Below, one piece after another: positions 32,923 to 44,392 of a DNA stretch of 49,360 nt (position 1 is its first letter; each line of letters starts with the position of its first letter). Origin of the DNA: Saccoglossus kowalevskii (Eukaryota; Hemichordata; Enteropneusta; Harrimaniidae); assembly GCF_000003605.2 (NCBI RefSeq), contig NW_003145783.1, positions 122,804-172,163 on the forward strand, read 5' to 3'. Below the pieces are notes generated by a model, which saw nothing but the letters and a program-made list of their open reading frames with translations, ran no database searches and was not told the origin of the DNA. A program made the translations under genes and the position numbers.

Positions 32923-34204
32923 ATGGACCAAAATCGAGCCCCACCGCCGCCGCCGACGTACAACGAAGCAGTCCCAGGAGGTGTGCAGGCACAACCACAA
33001 CCCGTGACAGTACAGCCAGCAGGTAGACCACTTATGTACTAGAGAAACTGGGGTGAAAATGACACCTCGTATGTGTTGTGATATTTGCCATTTTTTAGTA
33101 ACACCACGTCTACGTACTTGTATACGTCATGATTGCAGTGCACTGCATTCAAGGAGAAATTGTGATAAGGCGACCTTTTTCGGTTGTTCTCATACCGTAC
33201 CGCGTGTTAGCGATATTGATTCTCAGTCATGTGCCTTTCGTCGGGCTAATTAAAACGACATTTTGCACAAATGCGTTGTTTATTCTTTAAAAATAGATTT
33301 ATTCAGCAATAATAGTAATATACAGCCTCGTACGTCACAAAATCACCTGACGAATGAACATTCACCTGAGGTTGTTTGTTGATTAGTACTTTTCTCTATG
33401 ATTTGTCTCATCATCTAGCTCCATGATCTCATGAACATGAACCTCTAGCCAAGTTCATAAACGAGAACACTTCAATTCTACATAACGGCATTTGCAGTAA
33501 CCGTAGTGGTCGTGCTTTTTTTTTTAGTGACCGTGATCTCCGCTGGGATAAGATATACCCAAGTGCCTGTAAGCCAAGAATGTCCGCATTGTCACAATAC
33601 TATCGTCACCACGGTGACCTATGAGAATGGTACCGTTACCTATCTTGCTGCAGGTATCGTCTGTCTTGTTGGGTAAGTACTAACACGTTGGGCGTGTCCT
33701 GTTCACACTGATATATATATATATTCAGCGCTGCGGAAATCGACACCAGCCCAAAGAAACTCGACAATCAACATAGCTCCAGGTATCCATAAGAAATCCC
33801 CAGGCATAACCAAGCACTTATTTCTATTAAAGCGGGAGGGTCATCACCTGCTCACGTGCGGGAATTGAGTACCAGGCGACGATAACAACACACACTAAAA
33901 ACGAAAGGCTCATGGGTAGACGCTTGTTTGTAAACAATGACACGATATGGCCATCTGGCGCATGCGCAGGTGACGACTCCCCGCTTTAAATTAAATAAAA
34001 ATAATTTGCAAATAGTTTTTGTATCCACTCCCATTAATTCATTTATACATATATTAATTAATTAATTCACTCACTAATTCTATTTTACTTTGCAGGTGTT
34101 GGATGGGTTGTTGTCTGATCCCGTTTTGCATTGATGCGTGCAAAGACGCAGTGCACTGTTGCCCTAATTGTAATATTGTTCTAGGAAAATATTCACAAAT
34201 GTAG
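32923..34204 (+). CDS. LITAF-like: LITAF-like protein 4 (117 aa, 3 coding exons)
   Basis: Coding exons are 32923-33022, 33528-33672 and 34096-34204; introns 505 bp (phase 1) and 423 bp (phase 2), the most compact copy. The tail (1-34) begins MDQNRAPPPPPTYNEAVPGG with one PPTY motif, similar in style to vertebrate LITAF/CDIP tails. The LITAF domain is about 35-117: CPHC at 52-55, a moderately hydrophobic [24 protein letters not shown], then HCCPNC (Cys104, Cys107; Cys103 is an extra Cys) and VLGKYSQM before TAG. The ATG lies in the context CAAAGATGG, five bases after a possible acceptor (AG 32916-32917). Intron 2 contains a family E element. ATTAAA at 34256-34261 and AATAAA at 34863-34868 are possible polyadenylation signals. 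Confidence 0.9.
33827..33990 (-). repeat. Family E element (copy 3), reverse orientation
   Basis: Begins TTAAAGCGGGAGGGTCATC and ends GCAGGTGACGACTCCCCGC with TTTAA. Read in reverse it gives the same order of phrases as 47178-47343. It sits in intron 2 of gene 4, about 105 bp before exon 3. Confidence 0.85.
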
Positions 34205-36000
34205 GACCCGAAAAAAGACTATAATTAAGGTTGTTCGCGGGTATTCAACCTCATCTATTAAATACCGTCAATCAAATTACGTTTATTTCTTTTAATATTG
34301 ATAAATAATTATTGATTTAGACATCAGTCATTGACTTTTATAATTTTTTACCAAGTAGAAAATATTCTTTCGAAGAAAACCAGTCTAAAAAAAAAAAAAA
34401 AAAAATCGTCGTAATTCCCCAATCATTCGGGATAATCATAAGGAACTATCTTATTTTCTACATATTTTTTCATCATATGTATACGAACGAAATTGTGAGA
34501 TATGCTGTGAACTTTTTACTATAGTAACCATTGGAAAAAATTTCAAAAATCTCCATGTTTATAGATGTTTGACACATTCTTTGTGCGAAAAGTAGTTCAG
34601 TGACCATTAATTTTTTTATCTAGATTTTGTGAGCAGTGGCATAAAATAAAACCATAAGTCAGGGAAACCGGCGATCAATTTCAGAGTAGCTACAAACGAT
34701 CATCAGAGTATCCGCACGCATGACGTCATCGGATACACGCCCTCAGCCAATGGATTTGAACTTGTACCTGGTTTGAATGTTGTTAATATGTACACATTTA
34801 CTATTTATATCTTGTCTGAAAATCAAGTTTTGTAAACAAATTCCTCTTTTAATTGAGATTGAAATAAAATGACGTAAGCTTTGTCCTCATTTTGTAATGT
34901 TATATTTCTACTGTAATCGCTTGCCAGTGCGTTCCAGACCTCGCTCTTCAAAACATGTTAGCGTAAGCATTGACATTTCATGTAAACACAGTGTAATCTA
35001 CATGCGCTGTGACGTCGCAGGAGACCCATGTCGAACAAGACGCGGGGCGACGATATAAGCTGTGTATTCTAGAATTTGATGGAAAACCAAAACCGTCCGG
35101 TGGGGGCGGGGACGTGAAAAATACATTGTTTACATGAAATTTGAACGCGATGTGTGACTACAAACTAATATGGTGAAGAACCTGTATTCAGATGCAGCAA
35201 TTAAACACATAATCGTAAATTTATGGCACGATGCGATCACAGTGATGACCACTGGGCCTAGAGGGAGGGGCACATGCATACCAAAATATATATGTGATGG
35301 ACACTTGCTGTAATTATCATCGAATGATTTTCGAATGATTTTCGTGTTTAATCGGTGAATACTGTGATAGATAGGTAAATATGAATAAATCGCGGCTGCT
35401 ACATACATTTACACGTCATAATACTGGTACGCCCATCTCTGCCAGTACGCAATTTGCTGACATGGAAAACAATATACCATTTATCATATTCTGTCGCACT
35501 AGGTAGAATTGAGTCGAGTTGAAAATATATGCCACATTTCATTATTATAAGTTCATATCAACCAAAAATGACAAAACAAAATTGGATCTCTTGACAATTG
35601 TTCGGGATATAAAAGTCCCAAATGTCATAGAAAATTATAAAAATCGGATTATTTTCACGCTGGTTTCTGTAGTGAGATTCTTATTTTATATTTCAAAATG
35701 TGCTCGGCGACATGGGATAAAAATGACATATGTTATTGATACCAACCCTAATAATAAAAGTTATTGCATCCATGGGCAGTAACATGCTCAGTAGTTTAAA
35801 CTTTGAATTCGGCTCGACCTACCTTAATATACAAACTGTACCTAAAGTGCACAATTACCACTAATCGCGCCCTCCATTGACAACGCGCTTCGATGACGTA
35901 AATAGGTGATATGAAGGCCGCCATTGAAAACATTGGTGTCGTTTTGATCTGCAGTCGTTCATCTTTGAAGATTGTGCTTTGAGAGATTTTACTATATTAC

Positions 36001-36512
36001 CTGGTTCACACAGATTAGAAATAAGCCGTTGTAGGGCCAGTGAGAACACCGGTGTTCCGTCGCATTGATTCTACAACGGTGTATTTCGTTTGCGATCACA
36101 CGACATTAAAAACGCCGGTGTAATTTTATATTAGGCCTGTGTAGCAACCCCCTCTATAGTTAGACCCGTGTTTGAACATATTCGTACTCTATCACTACGG
36201 TTATTATTTTCAATTGCTTCCTTGAATCTTGACTTCAAAGGTTTTACTTTTGACGGCACAGTTCTGTGGGTTTATCTCACATGAACATGAATTCCCGATA
36301 GAGGGTATTTGTGCCACTGTTTATGCCACTGTGCGTGTTCACACACACTTTTGTTTAGAATTTAGGTCTGAGCTCGGACTCTGGTCAGAAAGTTTACGCC
36401 GGTGTAAAATCCGCCATTTTTACACCGGCGTAAACTGGTCACACGGTAAAAATAACACCGTCGTTAAATTTACGGCGGTGCTACAACGGCGTAAATGTTA
36501 CGTGTGAACCAG
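36001..36512. mobile_element. Family G: 512-bp terminal-inverted-repeat element
   Basis: The left end CTGGTTCACAC (36001-36011) is the reverse complement of the right end GTGTGAACCAG (36502-36512). Inside, GCCGTTGTAG on the left matches CTACAACGGC on the right. It also contains an 18-bp perfect inverted pair (36392-36409 with 36418-36435, GTTTACGCCGGTGTAAAA). No transposase frame was seen, so it is probably non-autonomous. The target duplication is not clear in the AT-rich flanks. Confidence 0.7.
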
Positions 36513-37784
36513 ATATATATTAGATGGCGAACGAACACACAACCATACAGAGTTGTCGAGTTTGAATGGCATTGCCTCACTGTGGGGTATAATAATACGC
36601 TTCAGTTGAACTTGATGGCAGAATAAAACAGTCAATGTGGATGCAAAACACGGTATGGTTTATTGCTGGATAAACTGGCATAGAAACATGTAACACATGA
36701 ATAAGGAGCCCCGAAACTCCGAAACTAGCCCTTTATATAGGTGCGTATCGAACGTGAGAGAAAACACGTAAGCGGGAAATACAAAATGAAGTACGCGGGA
36801 GAAAAAGATACAATACAGAGTAAAATGATTGGCTGAAATTAAATGATTCTAATTGGTCGAGAATTACTCAGAGGAATCCTTCATGCGAAAGGTAAACGAA
36901 TTAACTATAGCGAAATGACATGTAATAATAATATTAGCAATATGAAAACGAATACAAATATATATTATGAATCTCCGACACTCACTCACACACTTCATGA
37001 TTTTGACGCCCGTCACAGAGGCGCCCTGCTACTAGAGGACGCAATTTTATAGGATGGTGTATTGTTTGAGTTATTGGTACCTTTCACCCTCTAAATTACG
37101 GACGTATTTGGAAATAGGATGGACACAGTTAAACAAACAAATTAAACAAAAAAACCTTTGAAACTGCAACGATCAATTAGTAGGCCATAGGGTGGAGTTA
37201 TTTATTGCACAAAGTAGGTAAAGAGGGCATAAATTTACTAAACGCGTAGTCTGCCCTCCGAATCTGTGTTCTGTATCAGTCGAGCAATGTGTGCGTTCTG
37301 AATACGTCGCATGGGACCCATATCTAACATTACGCAATCATATACAGTATAGTAGGCATACAGTGTCTATGGTTTAACTGACATCTATATTAACAAAACG
37401 TTGTAAACAGCATAATATGATTTTTAGTATAACACGGAGAAGAATGTCGTCGTGGGCAACTTGTTTGGTTTGCTAATGCCATTGTCGATGATACAGGGTA
37501 TTCAAGAATATGAAATTATTATAAAAGTAAACTCGAATGAAATAGACAAATTTAAAGTGAATCACAAACTTCGTTCGTCATGCAATCTGGGAAGGAAACA
37601 CGATTTAGCTGTCAATTATTATATGAAATGAAAAAAAAATCTGAGAGAGACTAACACCAAAGGTAACTGCAGGATTGTGTGTATGATAATCCTCAAACTT
37701 AGTTTATCTCTAAATGCATCGAAAATGGTAGTTTTGGCCACCAAATTTATGAACAAATATTCGCCACAAAAATGAAATCAAAAA

Positions 37785-37864
37785 CCATGTTTTAAACGAA
37801 AAGAAAACTACCCAAGAAAAAGTTCCATGTTTTAAACGAAAAGAAAACTACCCAAGAAAAAGTT
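37785..37864. repeat. Perfect 40-bp tandem duplication
   Basis: Positions 37785-37824 and 37825-37864 are identical, starting CCATGTTTTAAACGAAAAG. With no differences it is a recent event, or an assembly or alignment artefact. Confidence 0.95.
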
Positions 37865-38600
37865 CATGCGAAAAAATCTTCCGCACGCATGAGTGGGGTG
37901 TTGACAGGTGAAGAATAACATCATACACGCACGCCGTGAAATAAATTGTTCCTAACGGTCATAATTAATGACTGTGGGTGCCGAGCCAACAAACATTTAC
38001 ACAACAGAATAATATTTACAGAGTAATATTTACGACATGATGTCAGAAAGGTCTGACTCGTTCACATAAATTACGCAAGTATACACATAAAGTTTGAACC
38101 ATTCAAGTCAACAAGTAAAATGAACATTATAGCAAAAACCTGCTTCCACAGGATGACGTCAGACCAACATTTTCTAGCAAGCTTTGAATTTTCGCGTATA
38201 GTTGGTTTAACTTTGTAGCTGTAGTATTAGTTTAGTTGTGCTGGATTTCAACGCATTGTCGTTGAGGGCGGTTTCGGATGTTGGTTAATATTTTCTTTGT
38301 GAACTGCATATAACCTGTTGAGGCGACAGTATTACGATTGGCTTACATGTGTCACGTGGCTACCAATGCGTTACCTTGAATCGACGGATATCCTTTCAAA
38401 ACGTCAGTGTTTCACAGCTAGCAAACGTTTCCTGTACTATCTGCTGCACAAGTCTTTCTGGAAAACTACAAACTTCCCCGATTACTGATCACTGCAGTAG
38501 GATTATTATAACCGAAGATCTGCACTTAAGGTACGTTACGCGTATGGACCATGACAATCCACGGCAGCGCAGAAAACATATCTTTATTACATCGTTTTTG

Positions 38601-38620
38601 ACACACACACACACACACAC
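38601..38620. repeat. (AC)n microsatellite
   Basis: Ten AC units, followed by a short TCA-repeat. Confidence 0.95.
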
Positions 38621-38750
38621 TCATCATCATCGAAGATCTTCCAATGCTATAATATTATGTTTATTCCTAAATTACTGATTAATATATTAATTCCAAATCT
38701 TTGTTTTACCTCACTGGATGGCCTAAAGTGCTGGACCTAAAAAGCGCAAC

Positions 38751-41281
38751 ATGGAAACTACAGGAAATGAACCGAATCAAACGGTGCCAGTCACGATGAC
38801 ATCACCGCCGGAATATTCACCGAGTGGTCAGGTTGATTCATCGTATTCACAGAAAGACGGTGCCCACTACCCGCCCCCACAACCCATGCAGCCGATGATA
38901 ATATACCAACAACCGCCCACCGAGGTGTACTCAGCCACTACAGCGATGATTCCTGGTATGTTGTTATAATGTGATGATGTTATCCCTGTTTGCTTTGTTG
39001 TTATCTTTTACATCTCTTAGACTAACGGATATGGTCAACTACGAAGCGATTGTTCCGGTATTATGTAGTCTGTTAAAGGGCGGTGGTCGTCGCGCTGCGC
39101 ATGTTTGTGTTGATAAACATTGATTTTCCCACAACCCAATGCGCTCTTCAAATGGAAATCACAAGTATGACGGAGGTTTGACCTGGGCGCGACTTGCACT
39201 GATTACCGCCGGTGACTCCTTCGATACCTTCCAATCACATGAAAATTACCCAATTAAAACTTGGAAATGTGTCAGTTCGTACTCGTTGATCTGCAACAGT
39301 CAAAGTCGCCATCTTTGTTTATATGAGACCTATATATCTCGCACATGCGCAGCGCGACGACTACCGCGCTTGAACGCATATTTAACCTGTGACGTAGAAT
39401 TGTTCCATAATACAAATTAAATGATTGCATATATTATATTGTAATTAATACTTACAACAGATATTTCCCAAGTTAGGAATTTGCAGAAATGTGTTTATCC
39501 TTTATCCGTGCACAACTTGACGCTCGAGACGTACGATAACAATTGTTTCTTATAAAACGCGCCATCCATCGACGAATTATTAACGTGACGTTAAAATGAC
39601 GTAGATGGGTGAAAACAATGACGTTCAAATATCATACAACTGTGTTCGGTTCAGTAGTTCGTCGTTTACGATATAGTTAATATATCTCAATAACACAAAA
39701 CTAAAAATTCCCTTCTATTGTCAGCAAACTGACATGTTTGTATTTTCTGCCATGACAAAGCAGGAGTATTTTTGCACCCCAGTCTTGCTACCTATGGAAA
39801 AATGGTTTATGGCGTCGCTTACAGCCATTCACGACGTCACATACGCGCTTCCTCGCTAGAGGGCGCAGCTCATTGGAACGGTGTGTTTGAAAATGAATAA
39901 TGACTACATCAACATAGTGTTCTAATGAACTTACACTTTATTTTCAGAATCGCAGAATCTCATATTTCGCGACACGCCATTGGCCACACACTGCCATGTA
40001 TGCCAAACTAACGTGATCACGAAGATCAAACACGACGAAGGACTGCTAACGTGGCTGATTGCCGGTACACTGTGTTTGTTTGGGTACGGCATTGTTTTAT
40101 ATTAGTATTACCATTCATTAATAGCTATCTTCATAACACTAATGTTCATTTCGTTGTCTACCTCGTTACAAGTTACCATCAAATGTATAAGTGATGTAGG
40201 TATGGCTTCACTCCGCCGCCTATGTCTTAATTCTGGTTATCTGTGTTCATTTATCCACATTTCCTCTACCAGAGGGGTAGAGGGACTATTATCTATCTGC
40301 CAAATGACCATCCAAGTCGCGCACAGCGCTCGCAAGTAATCATAAGCCAATGTTATATTCTACTTTCTGGTATGTGTGGGAAGAGCTGTATGTAAGTGAG
40401 GTGGGTATCTATTTGGATACCGGGGACGGGAAATAAAAGCGAACTTAGCCTGGAATAAATGGATGGATGGATGGATGGAAGTAAGGCATCATCTTGCGAA
40501 TAATTTAAACGTTGAATTACGGAGCGAAAATTCCATCACAACGAAATTTGCTGATTTATCTTAACGACAATTAGAACATAACCATTTGTAAAATATTAAC
40601 ATCGTCAATTTATAAATCGAAATAAGCATGTGAACGTAACAAAATCAGTATTACAAACCAAAATTACGAATTATGAACTGGTCTAATGCGTTTTGTTTCA
40701 TTCCCTTGCACACTATGTATTGACGCAACCGTTTATATCGACAATTTTAATTAATGACTTATTTCTATCACAATTTCGGTTATTTCTCATGGTTTCGAAA
40801 ATGTTATCCATGTTAACATTATATTTTCAAATCCAAAATGGTCCGTACCCTAATGTAATGTCCCATCGCAGGATTTTACTCATTGGTAATCTGAGACGTA
40901 CTACTGCAGAACATGTTGAAATAGCTCCTTGCAACTTTAGCGGATTTGACTCTTTGCATGAATTAACAGAATCTTAATTTAGCTAAAGTGTCGACTATCT
41001 CCTTGTGAGAATATACTTTCTGTTAAATTAGCTGCATCTTGAATTAGCGAAATTATAGATTAGCTAAATTAGCTAAAATAACATGCTAGCTCAAAAGACA
41101 TGTTTTACAGTATATACTAGAATGAATGTACGCGTGCACGAATTCCTGATGTTTCATCTTGTCTAATTTCAGCTGCTGGTGTGGATGCTGTCTGATCCCA
41201 TTCTGTATTGACGAGTGCAAGAACGTTGTACACTCGTGTCCGAACTGTAACCACGTTGTTGGAATATACAAGAGACTTTAA
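38751..41281 (+). CDS. LITAF-like: LITAF-like protein 5 (149 aa, 3 coding exons)
   Basis: Coding exons are 38751-38955, 39948-40083 and 41173-41281; introns 992 bp (phase 1) and 1089 bp (phase 2). The tail (1-69) is Pro/Gln/Tyr-rich with PPEY and a PPPQPMQPMIIYQQPPTEVY stretch. The LITAF domain is about 70-149: CHVC at 84-87, a GLLTWLIAGTLCLFG hydrophobic run, [11 protein letters not shown], then HSCPNC (Cys136, Cys139) and VVGIYKRL before TAA. It has the most cysteines around the membrane segment (115, 117, 119, 120, 125 and 129), which could be acylated. The second donor (GGGTACGG) is weaker than in the other genes, but the frame and paralog comparison support it. The start lacks the CAAAG context shared by genes 2-4. 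It is the last member of the array. Confidence 0.9.
39072..39373. repeat. Family D variant, ~300 bp, in gene 5 intron 1
   Basis: The left end TTAAAGGGCGGTGGTCGTCG and the right end GCGCGACGACTACC then GCGCTT are inverted copies of each other. The interior differs from the 130-bp copies, so it is a longer relative. An open frame of 93 codons spans it by chance. Confidence 0.7.
39853..39867 (+). promoter_or_regulatory. CTCF-like site in intron 1 of gene 5
   Basis: TCGCTAGAGGGCGCA, about 80 bp before exon 2, matches the site in gene 3 intron 1 at 14 of 15 bases in the same orientation. Candidate only. Confidence 0.4.
40369..40480 (+). repeat. (ATGG)n-tailed segment, possible retroelement 3' end
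   Basis: GGAATAAATGGATGGATGG runs into a (GATG)n tract (40458-40479), preceded by GGGAAATAAAAGCG. An AATAAA followed by a simple-repeat tail is how several LINE/SINE families end. No coding part is recognised upstream. It lies in intron 2 of gene 5. Confidence 0.4.
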
Positions 41282-42754
41282 AGAAACAAATAATGTCTAA
41301 ACAAATGACTTCGAAATCACGTGCTGCAAATGAAAACACAAAAAGCAGACCAGCCAAACATACCGGGTCGACACATATACAAACAAAGCTAAAGTTAACT
41401 TAATGTGAACACTATGTCAATCACTTCGAAATCACGCGTTGCAAACCAGACCAGCCAGACATTCTGAATCGGTGTATCCACACCGCCGATATTCCGCCCA
41501 AGCTACGCACGAGTGTTTTTTGCAAAATCACCATCTTTGTACGATAGTTGTCATATATAATTATTTTTAATGGCGGTAAACCACACTTAACCGTCTAAGA
41601 GTTGTCACTATTTTGCTGACCTCGTGTGCATATGGTCTAATTGAAAAACTAAGAAATACTTGAAGGTTATCTTTATTTGAATGGCGGCCAGCTTCTTTTA
41701 ATTGTGGTCGTAGCGGGCGTTATGGCCGTTGAGTGGACGTAGCAAATATATTAATTAATATGTAGAGTATTCATGTAAGGTGTGACTGATGTTTAGCCTC
41801 TTCGAGATTTGTTGGAAGCGAATGTCTCTGATATGTTTTCAAAGTTTTTTTTTTCATATTTCACATTTTTCAATATTCCAATATTTTTATTGCAATTATG
41901 GCTTGGAATTCAATCAAATGAAAGTTAAACAATTTAAAATCATTATTACTGAAACAAAATCAAGTGAAGATGATCACTTCCAAAGAAAATCCCCGAGTTA
42001 CCTAAAATGTTATTTGTTTGTTTACATTAGACTGTAACTCCAAATATTGTTATTTTAATGAATTTAAATTATTGATGCTTAATGGGATTGAATGCTCTAA
42101 TTTTCTGAATTAAATTAAGCTATCATTCACATTAAGGAATGCAATCATTGGGATTTTCCGGAAGAATGCTCTCATTCGTACTTTTTGTTTCAAATATTTC
42201 TCAGAGTAGATTTTCGATATTTACAATTTATCTCCTAGAATTTGTAACGGTTAACCTCTTTGTTATACATTTTTTTGATCACAGATTTTTTCATCTGTGT
42301 TTTATACTAGTATTCTATTTTGTTTCAAGGCATATACAATTACTTAATGTGATACTGTCACAGTAACCGCAACTTTTGATGAGTATGTCTGTGTTGTAGG
42401 GAGAATTTTTTCCCCTAAAATCTAAATTTTGATTATATTTGTTTCATTTTGTCACTTCCTCCAGCACTTAATTCCATATATTTGAATACCACGTATAAGA
42501 CACGATGTACGATTCAAACAAGTTGTATGTATTTATAATATATAAATAAATAGTGTTCGAATAAATCGTTCTCAAGTACATATAACGTGGAGATGCACAC
42601 AAATAATTTTCACGAATAATTAAAATGTATGTACTTTATTACATATAATATTGTTATAAATAATAACTTATGAATTATTGCACAAATGGCTTATTCAATA
42701 TATACATTTTACTGGACAAATAAATGAGCTACATCAAGATGGTTGTTTATTCAT

Positions 42755-42788
<34 letters not shown>

Positions 42789-44340
42789 CTAATGTGTTAG
42801 TCCAGTGAACTACAAGGATTTACCACACGGGCAAGAGAATATTCAGAATTTAGAAATGCATTATAAGTGTAATATCGAACAAAATACAATATCTCATAAA
42901 ATACCAGAAAGTGTGATCTTTAGGGTTCATGCATATTTTTGAACACTGGTGGCGCTCTCACTTCCACTCGCTCCTGCTTTCAAAATCGAGAACGACTGAA
43001 ACACAAGTGAGAACAACGCCATTTTTGGGAGCGTGATTTCTATACGAGCGCGACATTTGCATCGAACCAAAAACTGAACAAAATAAGATAATATTATGTG
43101 TGACATATATCATCGACAAAGAAAACCTCTCACTGAATGGCCGGTACATAAATACACTCTTGTCATCTCAAAACGTATAAAACTATTTCGTGTGTTACAC
43201 CTTTATAAAAATAAGCTACAATTTAGAAAATCTCTATCACAAAACTTAAGTTAAAGCAAACAGACAGAACGGTTGCGACATAATTGCAGTATTGCTGGTT
43301 TACGTAAAATGGAAATGGAATGTTTTCAAATTAAGCATTAAGTGTCACATTTTATCATCTAGAACTGCGGGACGAAAATTAAAAGCTAAATCTCAATAAA
43401 TATTGCACAGCATCCTGTATAACCATCAGTGGAAATGAACTTGAACCATTCGTATACACGAGAAAAGTACTGTAAAATAACATTTAGCTAGAATTAATTT
43501 GCGCTGAAAAAACATTTTTTCCATGAAGTTCATTTTCGATGATTTTTGATGAGTTGAGCATAAAATATCTGGAAAACATATGTTCACAGAACTTTATTTT
43601 CACTGATTCATCTCTTCGGCAAAAATTAATTCCAACTGAAAACAAAGTATTGTATTAACGTAGTATATATATACATTTTATTTTAAAACGGCATATAAAA
43701 GGGTTTTAAATAAAATATTTATAAACCTTTTATAATTGTAAAATGTAGAAAACAGCTTGACCAATCACAATGTCAGAGCGGTCATTGTGGTGTTTTACCC
43801 ATGACAAACATTATTCTGCTACCCGAAAATGACAATTTAAACGAAATAAGCCATATTGCAGAATTCATTGAAGGTTAGCTGCGGTGATCATCAATGATAA
43901 CAACATAATCAGTGAAACCGGTTTTGATGGTTGCTCCATCCACAGTATGACGTATATGCAAATTTACAAGCATGAATCTGGCCGGTAATGTGAGGGCGCT
44001 TACACTGATGGCAAGTCTGTTGGGATTTCGCGGTCACATGACTTTCGCGTTCACCCCTCGTTTACGCAATTTATATTTATTTTTCAAGAATTTTTCATCG
44101 GATTCGCAACAGACTGCAAGCAAGTCTAACTCATGGGTAACAAACGTTATCAAAGCCTTTTCTAGCCAATGAAAACATTTTTTTCATTTGAATATTGCAC
44201 GAATGTCTTTCCAGGTAGATGTGTTATAAATTTTCATAAAAAATAGTTTATCGATTTCTGAAAAGCTTTGTATGAATGGAAAATTCTATAAAATACAATA
44301 TACAAGATAACATAACTTAATATTATAATGAATATTATTC
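41282..44340. other. Convergent intergenic region between gene 5 and the 4-TM gene
   Basis: Strongly AT-rich. It contains a (TTTA)n tract (42748-42785) and family B copy 5 (43468-43658). Frames of 62-82 codons are hydrophobic low-complexity by-products of T-rich DNA. The two flanking genes converge here, so no promoter is needed in it. Confidence 0.45.
43468..43658 (+). repeat. Family B MITE (copy 5), degenerate
   Basis: TACTGTAAAATAACATTTAG at the left, a TGATGAGTTGAGCATAAAAT middle and AAAAATTAATTCCAACTG at the right. The right terminus is worn (AAGTATTGTATT). It is the most diverged of the five copies. Confidence 0.75.
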
Positions 44341-44355
44341 AATAAAATTCAAATT

Positions 44356-44368
44356 TGTTTATTTTTTA
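44356..44368 (-). terminator. Polyadenylation signals of the 4-TM gene
   Basis: On the minus strand, overlapping AATAAA-type hexamers (TAAATAAAAAATAAAC) lie about 25-35 bases after the stop codon. They overlap the end of a short (TGATAG)n tract (about 44375-44396) that begins right at the stop. Confidence 0.6.
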
Positions 44369-44392
44369 TTTACATCACTATCACTATCACTA

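Larger units (their letters stand above)
34205..38750. other. Intergenic interval between genes 4 and 5
   Basis: Contains a poly-A run (34387-34405), family D fragments (about 34945-35055 and 37270-37336), the family G inverted-repeat element (36001-36512), a perfect 40-bp direct duplication (37785-37864) and an (AC)n tract (38601-38620). No supported gene. Overlapping open frames of 60-109 codons have no splice context. Confidence 0.4.

Noticed and set aside
38349-38678. 109-codon open frame just upstream of gene 5
   Set aside because: It ends in a His/Thr run from the (AC)n and TCA repeats and does not join in frame to exon 1 of gene 5. It may include 5' UTR.
39139-39420. 93-codon open frame in gene 5 intron 1
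   Set aside because: It spans a family D element between its inverted ends and has no similarity to the gene.
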